Source of the DNA: Bradyrhizobium sp. sBnM-33
GTDB taxonomy: Bacteria > Pseudomonadota > Alphaproteobacteria > Rhizobiales > Xanthobacteraceae
Length of the DNA stretch: 64,000 nucleotides
Reading direction: 5' to 3'
Assembly: GCF_032917945.1 (NCBI RefSeq)
Contig: NZ_CP136624.1
Coordinates: 4,464,001 to 4,528,000 of the forward strand
Positions 57,538 through 64,000 of this stretch are shown here, piece by piece. The notes under the pieces were generated by a model, which was not told the origin of the DNA, did not search any database, and saw nothing but the letters and a program-made list of their open reading frames with translations. Numbering within the stretch: position 1 is the first letter of the stretch; every line of letters starts with the position of its first letter. Position numbers and translations under genes: made by a program.

Positions 57538-58332
57538 TTAGTACCCGAACTGCTCGCGCAGGATGCGTTCCTCGAGGCTGTGGCCGGGGTCGAATAGCAT
57601 CCGCATCGAAATCGTCTTGTCGGACAACACCTCGACACGGCGGACATCGCGCACGTCGTCATGGTCGGCGGCGGCCGCGACCGGACGCTTTTCACCCTCG
57701 AGCACCTCGATCACAACAAAGGCGGAGTTCGGGAGGAGGGCGCCGCGCCAGCGGCGCGGGCGGAATGCGCTGATCGGGGTCAGCGCCAGAAGCGCGGCAT
57801 TGATGGGCAAAATCGGTCCCTGCGCCGACAGATTATAGGCGGTGGAGCCAGCCGGCGTCGCCACCAGGATGCCGTCGGCGATCAATTCCGCCATCCGCTC
57901 GTGCTCGTCGATCAGGATGCGCAAGTGTGCGGCCTGGTTGGTCTGGCGAAACAGCGCGACTTCGTTGATGGCGTGATGCAGATGCACTACGCCGTGCACG
58001 TCGGTCGCACGCATCAAGAGCGGATTGATCAGGGATTCCCGCGCCGCCGCCAGTCTTGTATGCAAATCGTGCGTGGTGAATTCGTTCATCAGGAAGCCGA
58101 CGGTGCCGCGATGCATGCCGTAGATCGGCTTGCCCGAGCGCATATGGGCGTGCAGCGTCTGCAGCATCAATCCATCGCCGCCGAGCGCCACCACGACGTC
58201 GGCGTCGTCGGCGTCATGATTGCCGTAGAGCTTGACGAGCTGCGCCAGCGCGGCCTGCGCCTCGGCACCGGCGCTCGCGACGAAGGCGATCCGGTCGTAT
58301 CGCTTGGGGGTGGCCATCGACGACGAACTCAT
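57538..58332 (-). CDS. nadK: NAD kinase
   Basis: Phosphorylates NAD to NADP with ATP or polyphosphate. The 264-residue protein has the two family signatures: [20 protein letters not shown] (GGDG, the NAD-binding glycine motif) and [20 protein letters not shown]. The inorganic polyphosphate-binding and dimer regions follow. ATG 58332 is preferred; the frame runs to 58368 without a good ribosome site. It is single-standing; the response regulator gene is about 100 bp downstream on the same strand. The enzyme is essential in most bacteria. Confidence 0.95.
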   Translation of the reverse strand: MSSSSMATPKRYDRIAFVASAGAEAQAALAQLVKLYGNHDADDADVVVALGGDGLMLQTLHAHMRSGKPIYGMHRGTVGFLMNEFTTHDLHTRLAAARESLINPLLMRATDVHGVVHLHHAINEVALFRQTNQAAHLRILIDEHERMAELIADGILVATPAGSTAYNLSAQGPILPINAALLALTPISAFRPRRWRGALLPNSAFVVIEVLEGEKRPVAAAADHDDVRDVRRVEVLSDKTISMRMLFDPGHSLEERILREQFGY

Positions 58333-58440
58333 ACCTGGCGCCGGATTGCGCCGCGCTCGTCTATACACCTTGGACAGGCTTGTCGAGATGGCCGTCAGGC
58401 ACTTTCGCGCCGGTAACGTAAACCGGCGGTCATAGGGACG

Positions 58441-60600
58441 TCATTTTGCCTGCAACGTCCGGATCGGATCCCAGTCCTCGCCCGGCGGGTTTTGGGCCAA
58501 TTCCCGGGCCCGCGCGGCAAACAGCGATGCCGGCCGGTCGATATCGGCCGAACGGCCGAAACACTCTGCGGCGCGCGCGAACTCGCGGGCCCGCCAGTGC
58601 GCCAGCCCGTCGGCGTAGTTGGCGATCACGGTCTGCTGCGAGGGCGTCAGCCCCGCCGACAGCGCCAGCAATTGGTAGATTTTCAGCGCCTGGGTTCGTC
58701 CCTTCACTCTGATGGCGTCGAGTTCGCGCCAGGCGAAGGCTTGGCCTGCAAGCGCAACCGTCGTCTCGGAAGCGATCACGGTGGTGCCGTAGAATTTGTT
58801 GGCGCCCTCCAGCCGCGAGGCCAGGTTCACCGCGTCGCTCATCACGGAGTAGTTGAACCGCCGCCGCGATCCGAAATTGCCGACCAGCGCCTCGCCGGAA
58901 TTGATGCCGATCCGCTGTGCCAGCTTGTAGTCGCGAAACACGGCGGAGGAGGCGTTGAGTTCCGCCAGTTGCGTGCAGCAGTCCAGCGCGGCGCGCGCTG
59001 CGTTAGCGGCATGGTCGGGGTCGTCGGCCGGCGCGCCGAACACCGCCACGATGGAGTCGCCGATATATTTATCGACATATCCGCCGTGGCGCTCGATAAC
59101 GTCGGTCATCGCCGAAAGATATTCGTTCATCAGCTCCATCAGGCTATCTGGCGACATCTTCTCCGCAATCAGCGAAAAGCCCTCTATGTCCGAGAAGAAC
59201 ACCGTCACGTCGCGGGTTTCGCCGCCGAGCTCCGGCAGTTTGCTCGACGACAGCATGCGGTTGATGACGTGCGGGGCGAGGTAGAGCGCGAAGCTCTTCT
59301 GCAGCAGGCGGCGGTCCTTGTCGGCGACGACGAAGCGGAAGCCGATGGTTGCGGCCAGCGCAGTCAGGCTGGCCAGGAACGGCTCGACGATCGGAAGCGC
59401 CAATGCGTGGTTGAATGCGACCGTTGCGCCGGCCACGCCGAGCACGATCATTCCCGTCCAGGCGGCGAACGCGATGACGGGCCTGAACAGCCAGGCGGCG
59501 GCCGCGGCGAGCGCAGCAATCAAAGTCGCGATAAGCAAGCGTGGAAGCGCCCCGGGTTCGACCACGCCATCGCGCGCGATCAGGTTGTTGACTGCGGTGG
59601 CATGGATATAGACGCCTGCAATCGTGCTCTTCTTGAAACCCGCGGTGATCGGCGTGCTCTCGGTTGTGCAGCGCGGGGTGCGCGCGCCTTCGATGCCGGT
59701 TGCGAAGCGCTTGGACGTGAAGCGGCGGTCCTCGATGTCGAGCACGGTGCCGAAGATCACGACCTTGCCGCCGAACCAGCGCCGGAAATACTCCTTGTCG
59801 TTCTTGACGGCGCAGGCGCGCAGATCGGCAAAGGAGAAGGTCGGAATGTCGTCGCTGCCGCCTTCGAAGTTCAGGGTCATCGTGTTCGGCACCCGGCCGG
59901 GAACCCGGTAGCCGGCGAGCGTCAGCCTGCCGCGCTCGTCGAACTCGGGCGCGGCGCCGAGCGCCCGCGAGGCCAGCTCGACCGCCATCGAGGGTACCCT
60001 TGTCCCGTTGACGGTGAAGCTCAGCGGCAGGCGCCGCAATACATCATCGCTGTCGATATGAACGTTGAGCGGGCGGATGTTCAACTGCTGGCGTACCGCG
60101 ACGCGCTGTCCCGGCGACGGCCTGACCGGTTGGTTGCCGCCCAGGACTTCTCCCAGAACCACCTTGCCGTTCGCCGCCGCGCCGGCAAGCGCGCGAAGGA
60201 AATCGCGGTCAAATCCGCGGACTTTCTCGCCGAGCGTGCCCTCGCCGAACGGTATCTCCGATTGCTCCATGGATTTGGGAATCACCATGTCGAAGCCGGC
60301 GACCTTGGCGCCGCCTTCGAGCGTCGCTGACAGCACGCGGCCGATCTCGCCGGTCCAGGTCAGCATCGGCGCGTCCTTGAAAGGGGCGGTGCGCAGGCTC
60401 TCCTCGTCCATCGCGACGACCACCGCCGCCGAAGCGGCGGGATCCTGCCTGCGGCCAAACACCTCCCAGCGCAGCGCTGTAAGAATATCGATGGAGAGCC
60501 CGCGGATCGGTCGGGCCGCAGGCGAAACCGAGGCCGCCGCGCAAACCAGCGCGATGGCGGCGATCGCCACCCTGTCGCGCGTGCTGCGTCTCACTCTCAA
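58441..60600 (-). CDS. CHASE2-domain adenylate/guanylate cyclase
   Basis: About 719 residues. A membrane span near the N-terminus (VAIAAIALVCAAASVSPAAR) is followed by a large periplasmic CHASE2 sensor (to about residue 370), a three-span membrane module (LLIATLIAALAAAAAWLFRP, AWTGMIVLGVAGATVAFNHA, FLASLTALAATIGFRFVV) and a class III catalytic domain (from about 480). The metal-binding residues (VFFSDIEGFS; KYIGDSIVAVFG) and the transition-state Asn/Arg (SDAVNLASRLEG) are intact. It should make cAMP or cGMP. The start is uncertain: TTG 60600 avoids overlap with fecR-like gene, and GTG 60594 is near. Confidence 0.9.
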   Translation of the reverse strand: MRVRRSTRDRVAIAAIALVCAAASVSPAARPIRGLSIDILTALRWEVFGRRQDPAASAAVVVAMDEESLRTAPFKDAPMLTWTGEIGRVLSATLEGGAKVAGFDMVIPKSMEQSEIPFGEGTLGEKVRGFDRDFLRALAGAAANGKVVLGEVLGGNQPVRPSPGQRVAVRQQLNIRPLNVHIDSDDVLRRLPLSFTVNGTRVPSMAVELASRALGAAPEFDERGRLTLAGYRVPGRVPNTMTLNFEGGSDDIPTFSFADLRACAVKNDKEYFRRWFGGKVVIFGTVLDIEDRRFTSKRFATGIEGARTPRCTTESTPITAGFKKSTIAGVYIHATAVNNLIARDGVVEPGALPRLLIATLIAALAAAAAWLFRPVIAFAAWTGMIVLGVAGATVAFNHALALPIVEPFLASLTALAATIGFRFVVADKDRRLLQKSFALYLAPHVINRMLSSSKLPELGGETRDVTVFFSDIEGFSLIAEKMSPDSLMELMNEYLSAMTDVIERHGGYVDKYIGDSIVAVFGAPADDPDHAANAARAALDCCTQLAELNASSAVFRDYKLAQRIGINSGEALVGNFGSRRRFNYSVMSDAVNLASRLEGANKFYGTTVIASETTVALAGQAFAWRELDAIRVKGRTQALKIYQLLALSAGLTPSQQTVIANYADGLAHWRAREFARAAECFGRSADIDRPASLFAARARELAQNPPGEDWDPIRTLQAK

Positions 60601-60619
60601 GCTGGGCGGTCCGGCACGC

Positions 60620-61291
60620 CTATTCCATCCGCAGCAGACGGCCGACGATCGGCGTCGCGCCGGGCTTGGCTTGCTCATCAACCCGGAACACGATCTGCGA
60701 TGACTTGAATGAAGCGGCGTAGAGGCCGCCGGGGGCCAGCGCGACGTTCTCGCTGGCGAAATCGAGGAACCGTCCCTTGAGCTGGGTGCCGCCGAGACTA
60801 ATCTCCTGACGCTCGCCCGCCGCGTCGAGACGCCGAATGATCAACTTGCCGCGTCCCTTAGCTTCCACCAGCGGGGAGGCGCCGTAAAGCGTGAGCTGCG
60901 GCTGCGGCAAGGAAGCCGCCTTCTTGCTGTCGACGCTGCGCAGCACGGTTGCGGCGACGCCGCTGGTCTCCCGCGTGGTCACGTTGGCCTGGTTGGCATC
61001 GCAATTCGTCTTCTCGGCCTTGACCTCGGCGAGGTGAACGGCGCTCTCCTCGGTGCCGACGACAACGGTGCCGGTGCCGCTGATCGTCTCGCGCCGGCAT
61101 GACTTCAGGTAGCTCAGAATGACAGAGCCGCCGTCGCCGATCTTGATCACAGCCTTGGGCGTCACATAGTCCATGAATTCCGCGCCGGTGACCTTGCCCT
61201 TGATTTCTTCGACCACCGCGGCCGGCGAATCTGCGGCCGCCGGAGAAGCCAGCGCCAGCAGGCCGAGACAAACAGCAATCGAACGTTTCAT
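60620..61291 (-). CDS. FecR-domain exported protein paired with the cyclase
   Basis: A 223-residue exported protein. The signal peptide (MKRSIAVCLGLLALASPAAA) precedes a FecR-like domain (VVEEIKGKVTGAEFMDYVTP, IKIGDGGSVILSYLKSCRRE, then RGKLIIRRLDAAGERQEISL). This fold in the periplasm is often found next to CHASE2 cyclases in proteobacteria, where it probably contacts the sensor or peptidoglycan. The stop is about 20 bp before the cyclase start, so both are one operon. Two cysteines (KSCRR, TNCDAN) could form a disulfide. ATG 61291 is a clear start. Confidence 0.87.
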   Translation of the reverse strand: MKRSIAVCLGLLALASPAAADSPAAVVEEIKGKVTGAEFMDYVTPKAVIKIGDGGSVILSYLKSCRRETISGTGTVVVGTEESAVHLAEVKAEKTNCDANQANVTTRETSGVAATVLRSVDSKKAASLPQPQLTLYGASPLVEAKGRGKLIIRRLDAAGERQEISLGGTQLKGRFLDFASENVALAPGGLYAASFKSSQIVFRVDEQAKPGATPIVGRLLRME

Positions 61292-61513
61292 TCTAACACC
61301 CCATAAAAAAGCGCAGGTTCGTTAGTCGCGCCAGCGCCCGAATGGTTTCATGGATAGATCAAAATATCTGGCCCGTAGGCCAGCGGAACCGACCGATATC
61401 ACCTAACGGCCGCCGAGGACAACCATCGGGCGCAGCGTCGTAGGGCATCCCGATCCTCTCACGCGATACTGTCGGGATTGTGATTTCCGCGGGTTTCCTG
61501 CCCTTGTGTACCA

Positions 61514-61533
61514 ACACTGCGCTGTCGCAGTGT
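61514..61533 (+). promoter_or_regulatory. short hairpin upstream of the S10 peptidase gene
   Basis: ACACTGCG and CGCAGTGT form a perfect 8-bp stem with a 4-base loop about 50 bp before the start at 61584. It may be an operator or a leader structure; no T-run follows. Confidence 0.35.
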
Positions 61534-61583
61534 CCGGGCAGATTGGCAGGCCCTGACTGATCGCGAGCGCAGGAGTAAACGGC

Positions 61584-63170
61584 ATGACTTTTCGTTTTAT
61601 GCCAACGCGTCCCATGCGTCTGGCCGCCGCGATTCTGGTCCTCTGTTGCGCGACCGGCGTACGTGCCGAGGAGGCGAGTTCGCCGACTTCGCAGCAGCCC
61701 GCCGCAGCGACGCCATCGTCGTCTCCGCCGGGCCAGAAGGGCGGAGCAGGGCGGGGCCCCGCCGCGACGCCATCGCCGACAGCCGAACAGCGTCACCTGC
61801 CGCCGGATTCCACTACCCAGCAAGCGCTGACACTGCCCGGCCGCACGCTCAACTTCACCGCCACCGCCGGCTCGATCCGCATATTCGACGACAAGCGCGA
61901 GCCGCAGGCCGATATCGCCTATACCTCCTACCAGCTCGACGGCGCCGATCGCGCAAGCCGGCCGGTGACGTTTCTGTTCAACGGCGGGCCAGGCGCGTCC
62001 TCGGCCTGGCTGCAATTGGGCGCTGCCGGGCCGTGGCGACTGCAGATCGGCGGCGATGGCGCGGTCTCGTCAGCCACTCCCGATCTGTTGCCCAATGCCG
62101 AGACCTGGCTCGACTTCACCGATCTCGTCTTCATCGATCCCGTTGGCACTGGCTACAGCCGCTTCGTCGCGTCAGGCGACGACGTGCGGAAGCGATTCCT
62201 TTCCGTTGATGGCGATGTCAGTTCGATTGCGCTCGTGATCCGGCGCTGGCTGGAGAAGTACGACCGTCTATCGTCGCCGAAATTCGTCGCCGGCGAGAGC
62301 TATGGCGGCATTCGCGGGCCGAAGATCGTCCGCAATCTGCAGACGCAGCAGGGCGTCGGTGTGCGCGGGCTGATTCTGGTTTCACCCTTGCTCGACTTCC
62401 GCGATTTTTCCGGCTCTAGCCTGCTGAAATACAGTTATACGCTGCCGAGCATGGCGGCGGTGGCGCGTGAGGTGAGGGAAGCCAGAGGGGCGCCGCTGAC
62501 GCGCGCCGATCTCGCCGACGTCGAACGCTACGCGCAGGGCGAATTTCTCACCGACCTCATCAAGGGGCAGGCGGACACACAAGCCGCCACGCGGCTCGCC
62601 GACAAGGTGGCGGCGCTGACCGGCATCGATCAGGCCGTGAGCCGCAGGCTCGCGGGTCGTTTCGAAGTCGGAGAATTCCGCAGGGAATTCGACCGCCGCA
62701 ACGGCAGGGTGACCGGGCGCTACGACGGCTCGGTCATGGGCTTCGATCCCTATCCGGATTCGAATTCAGCGCATTTCGGCGATCCATCCGGCGATTCGCT
62801 GATGGCACCGTTGACCAGCGCCGCGGTTGAACTCACTACCCGCAAACTCAACTGGCGGCCGGATGGTTCGTACCAGCTACTCAGCGAGAGCGTGAACCGC
62901 TCTTGGGATTTCGGCCGTGGGCCGGCCGAGTCGATTTCACAGCTACGCCAGATTCTCGCGCTCGACCCGAAGATGAGACTGCTGGTCGGTCACGGACTGT
63001 TCGATCTCGCCACGCCCTATTTCGCGTCCAAGGTCCTTCTCGACCAGTTGCCGGCCTATGTCAGCCCCGATCGCGTCAAGCTCGTCGTCTATCCTGGGGG
63101 CCACATGTTCTACTCGCGCGACGGCGCGCGCCAGGCATTCCGCGCAGAAGTTGAGAAGGTGATGAAGTAG
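61584..63170 (+). CDS. exported S10 family serine carboxypeptidase
   Basis: A 528-residue exported peptidase. The signal peptide (RLAAAILVLCCATGVRAEEA) is followed by a Pro/Ala/Ser-rich linker and an alpha/beta-hydrolase-fold S10 domain: FLFNGGPGASSAWLQLG (GGPGASS oxyanion region), FVAGESYGGIRGPK (nucleophile Ser about 239), and GHGLFDLATPYF with the acid, then YPGGHMFYSR with the catalytic His. All three triad residues appear present. It should remove C-terminal residues in the periplasm at acid pH, as in similar bacterial enzymes. ATG 61584 is used; a short perfect hairpin lies upstream. Confidence 0.92.
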   Translation: MTFRFMPTRPMRLAAAILVLCCATGVRAEEASSPTSQQPAAATPSSSPPGQKGGAGRGPAATPSPTAEQRHLPPDSTTQQALTLPGRTLNFTATAGSIRIFDDKREPQADIAYTSYQLDGADRASRPVTFLFNGGPGASSAWLQLGAAGPWRLQIGGDGAVSSATPDLLPNAETWLDFTDLVFIDPVGTGYSRFVASGDDVRKRFLSVDGDVSSIALVIRRWLEKYDRLSSPKFVAGESYGGIRGPKIVRNLQTQQGVGVRGLILVSPLLDFRDFSGSSLLKYSYTLPSMAAVAREVREARGAPLTRADLADVERYAQGEFLTDLIKGQADTQAATRLADKVAALTGIDQAVSRRLAGRFEVGEFRREFDRRNGRVTGRYDGSVMGFDPYPDSNSAHFGDPSGDSLMAPLTSAAVELTTRKLNWRPDGSYQLLSESVNRSWDFGRGPAESISQLRQILALDPKMRLLVGHGLFDLATPYFASKVLLDQLPAYVSPDRVKLVVYPGGHMFYSRDGARQAFRAEVEKVMK

Positions 63171-63181
63171 CGCTCAAACAA

Positions 63182-63210
63182 AACCGGCGCAGTGGTGAGC
63201 CGCGCCGGTT
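63182..63210 (+). terminator. hairpin after the S10 peptidase gene
   Basis: AACCGGCGC (63182-63190) and GCGCCGGTT (63202-63210) form a perfect 9-bp stem with an 11-base loop, 12 bp after the stop. The AAACAAAACC before it gives a T-run for the opposite strand, so it may end transcription from both sides. Confidence 0.7.
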
Positions 63211-63216
63211 GCCATT

Positions 63217-63301
63217 CGTCATTGCGAGCGAAGCGAAGCAATCCATATCGCGGCATAACGGATAGATGGATTGCTTCGTCGCTACGCTCCTCGCAATGAC
63301 G
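63217..63301. repeat. palindromic repeat with CGTCATTGCGAG ends, copy 2
   Basis: CGTCATTGCGAGCGAAGCGAAGCAATCCA is mirrored by TGGATTGCTTCGTCGCTACGCTCCTCGCAATGACG. It is the same element as at 56165-56285 and almost perfectly palindromic here. Confidence 0.9.
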
Positions 63302-63317
63302 TGGAGAGACTAACGCC

Positions 63318-63851
63318 TCAGTACACCAATCCCGTCCCCGGCGGCTTTTCAAGCGCGGCGGCGAGCGAGCGATATTCCTCGCTTGAGGTGCCGGTGAGCT
63401 GCGCAATCCGGTTCAGGTGATATTGCGCCTGATCGCGGTTGCCCTGTTCGACCTGCCACAGGCCGTAATACTGCCAGGTCTTGACGTGGTTCGGATCGGC
63501 TTTCAGCGCGCGCTCGTACCAGATCTGCGAGACCTTGTAGTCGCCGAGCTTGCGATAGGAATAGCCGATCAGATTGGCGACGGCGGCCGAGTCGTCACGG
63601 CCGAGCGCCTTCAACTGCTCGATCGCCGACGCATAGTCGTGGCGCTCGTAGATCGCGGCGTAAGCAGCGCGATAGCCGTCGGCGAATGCAGTTCGTTCGC
63701 TGCCCGGACGGGCTTCGCTGGATTTCTTCTTCTTCGGCGGCGGCGGCGGATCGTTGTCGGGTGCTGCGTAGACGACGGAAACGACAGGGGCTGCTGCGAG
63801 CGTGAGCGACAATATTGCGAGAGTCAAAAGCCTGATCGCTAATTTATTCAT
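63318..63851 (-). CDS. exported tetratricopeptide repeat protein
   Basis: A 177-residue exported protein. The signal peptide (RLLTLAILSLTLAAAPVVSV then VYA) is followed by a Pro/Lys-rich linker (DPPPPPKKKKSSEARPGSER) and three TPR-like helical pairs: AAYAAIYERHDYASAIEQLK, ANLIGYSYRKLGDYKVSQIW and HVKTWQYYGLWQVEQGNRDQ. It would act as a protein-binding scaffold in the periplasm. ATG 63851 is the start; upstream sequence to the window edge shows no further gene. The 3' end faces the palindromic repeat and the S10 peptidase gene. Confidence 0.85.
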   Translation of the reverse strand: MNKLAIRLLTLAILSLTLAAAPVVSVVYAAPDNDPPPPPKKKKSSEARPGSERTAFADGYRAAYAAIYERHDYASAIEQLKALGRDDSAAVANLIGYSYRKLGDYKVSQIWYERALKADPNHVKTWQYYGLWQVEQGNRDQAQYHLNRIAQLTGTSSEEYRSLAAALEKPPGTGLVY

Positions 63852-64000
63852 GCATCTCTCCTGATGGCCGGTTCGGCGATCCTACACTGAAGGTCGCTGA
63901 TGTGAACACCCGGCAGCCGCGAACATTCCGGTCCGTGCACCTCGATTTTCTCAATTTTGCTTTGCCACGAAGATGTCATTCAGATGAATGGAGTCGAAAA

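Noticed and set aside
58492..60330. 612-codon plus-strand frame opposite the cyclase
   Set aside because: Antisense shadow; the minus-strand CHASE2 cyclase shows intact catalytic residues.
1..64000. CRISPR arrays, insertion sequences, integrases or prophage genes
   Set aside because: I saw no regularly spaced repeats, transposase or integrase motifs; all repeats found are dispersed palindromes of intergenic type.

Overview
The window looks like chromosome of an alphaproteobacterium in the Bradyrhizobium group (Nitrobacteraceae). The evidence is the high GC content, frequent GTG and TTG starts, and the gene families present: a DUF3126 protein, PAS_5 and DUF2336 proteins, a transglutaminase-like cysteine peptidase, a FecR plus CHASE2-cyclase pair, an MddA-like methyltransferase, and a small heat-shock gene behind a ROSE-type leader. 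Several families of palindromic intergenic repeats of the kind common in these genomes are also present. No prophage, CRISPR array, insertion sequence or rRNA is visible. Genus assignment is inference from these families, not from a marker gene comparison.

Layout. Positions 1-8 kb: a hydrolase cut by the left edge, plsC, a TMEM175-type channel, a tRNA-Leu(UAA) interrupted by a 238-nt group I intron, a lipoprotein, a flavin monooxygenase with a CHCC zinc-finger partner, an orphan membrane protein, a hydrolase, a remnant membrane gene, and cysE. Positions 8-19 kb: small conserved proteins, a gamma-carbonic anhydrase, a HAMP/PAS sensor without an output domain, an overlapping pair of tiny genes (one Rmf/CrpP-like), an esterase, an Hsp20 gene with a ROSE thermometer and a heat-shock-type promoter, a BTLCP peptidase and a double PilZ protein. 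Positions 19-30 kb: an MFS carrier, an enoyl-CoA hydratase, a four-gene polar amino acid ABC importer, a PAS_5 protein, a GIY-YIG gene between two palindromic elements, rhomboid, CBS, patatin and a secreted protein.

Positions 30-44 kb: a PAS-GGDEF-EAL protein, a nitroreductase, an orphan higA with only the tail of higB left, thrS, an MFS carrier, then a probable zinc-acquisition locus: a TonB-dependent receptor and an AztD-like periplasmic zinc protein, converging on each other, each preceded by a Zur-like palindrome. Positions 44-54 kb: an APC permease coupled to a secreted protein, yidD, a ClpP-like exported protein, a SufU/IscU-like scaffold lacking one cysteine, folE and hisI, a TetR gene directly followed by an alpha/beta hydrolase-glycosyltransferase fusion, and an MddA-like methyltransferase. 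Positions 54-64 kb: a signal-less SLT transglycosylase, DUF2336, a response regulator with an Hpt partner, nadK, a CHASE2 adenylate cyclase with FecR partner, an S10 serine carboxypeptidase and a TPR protein.

How the parts work together: most genes are single units or short operons. The clearest functional modules are the ABC importer (24800 to 21976), the predicted Zur zinc regulon (38054-41840), the heat-shock gene with layered transcriptional and RNA-thermometer control (16280-16946), the TetR/fusion-enzyme pair (52482 to 49743), and the signalling gene pairs at 56293-57437 and 58441-61291.
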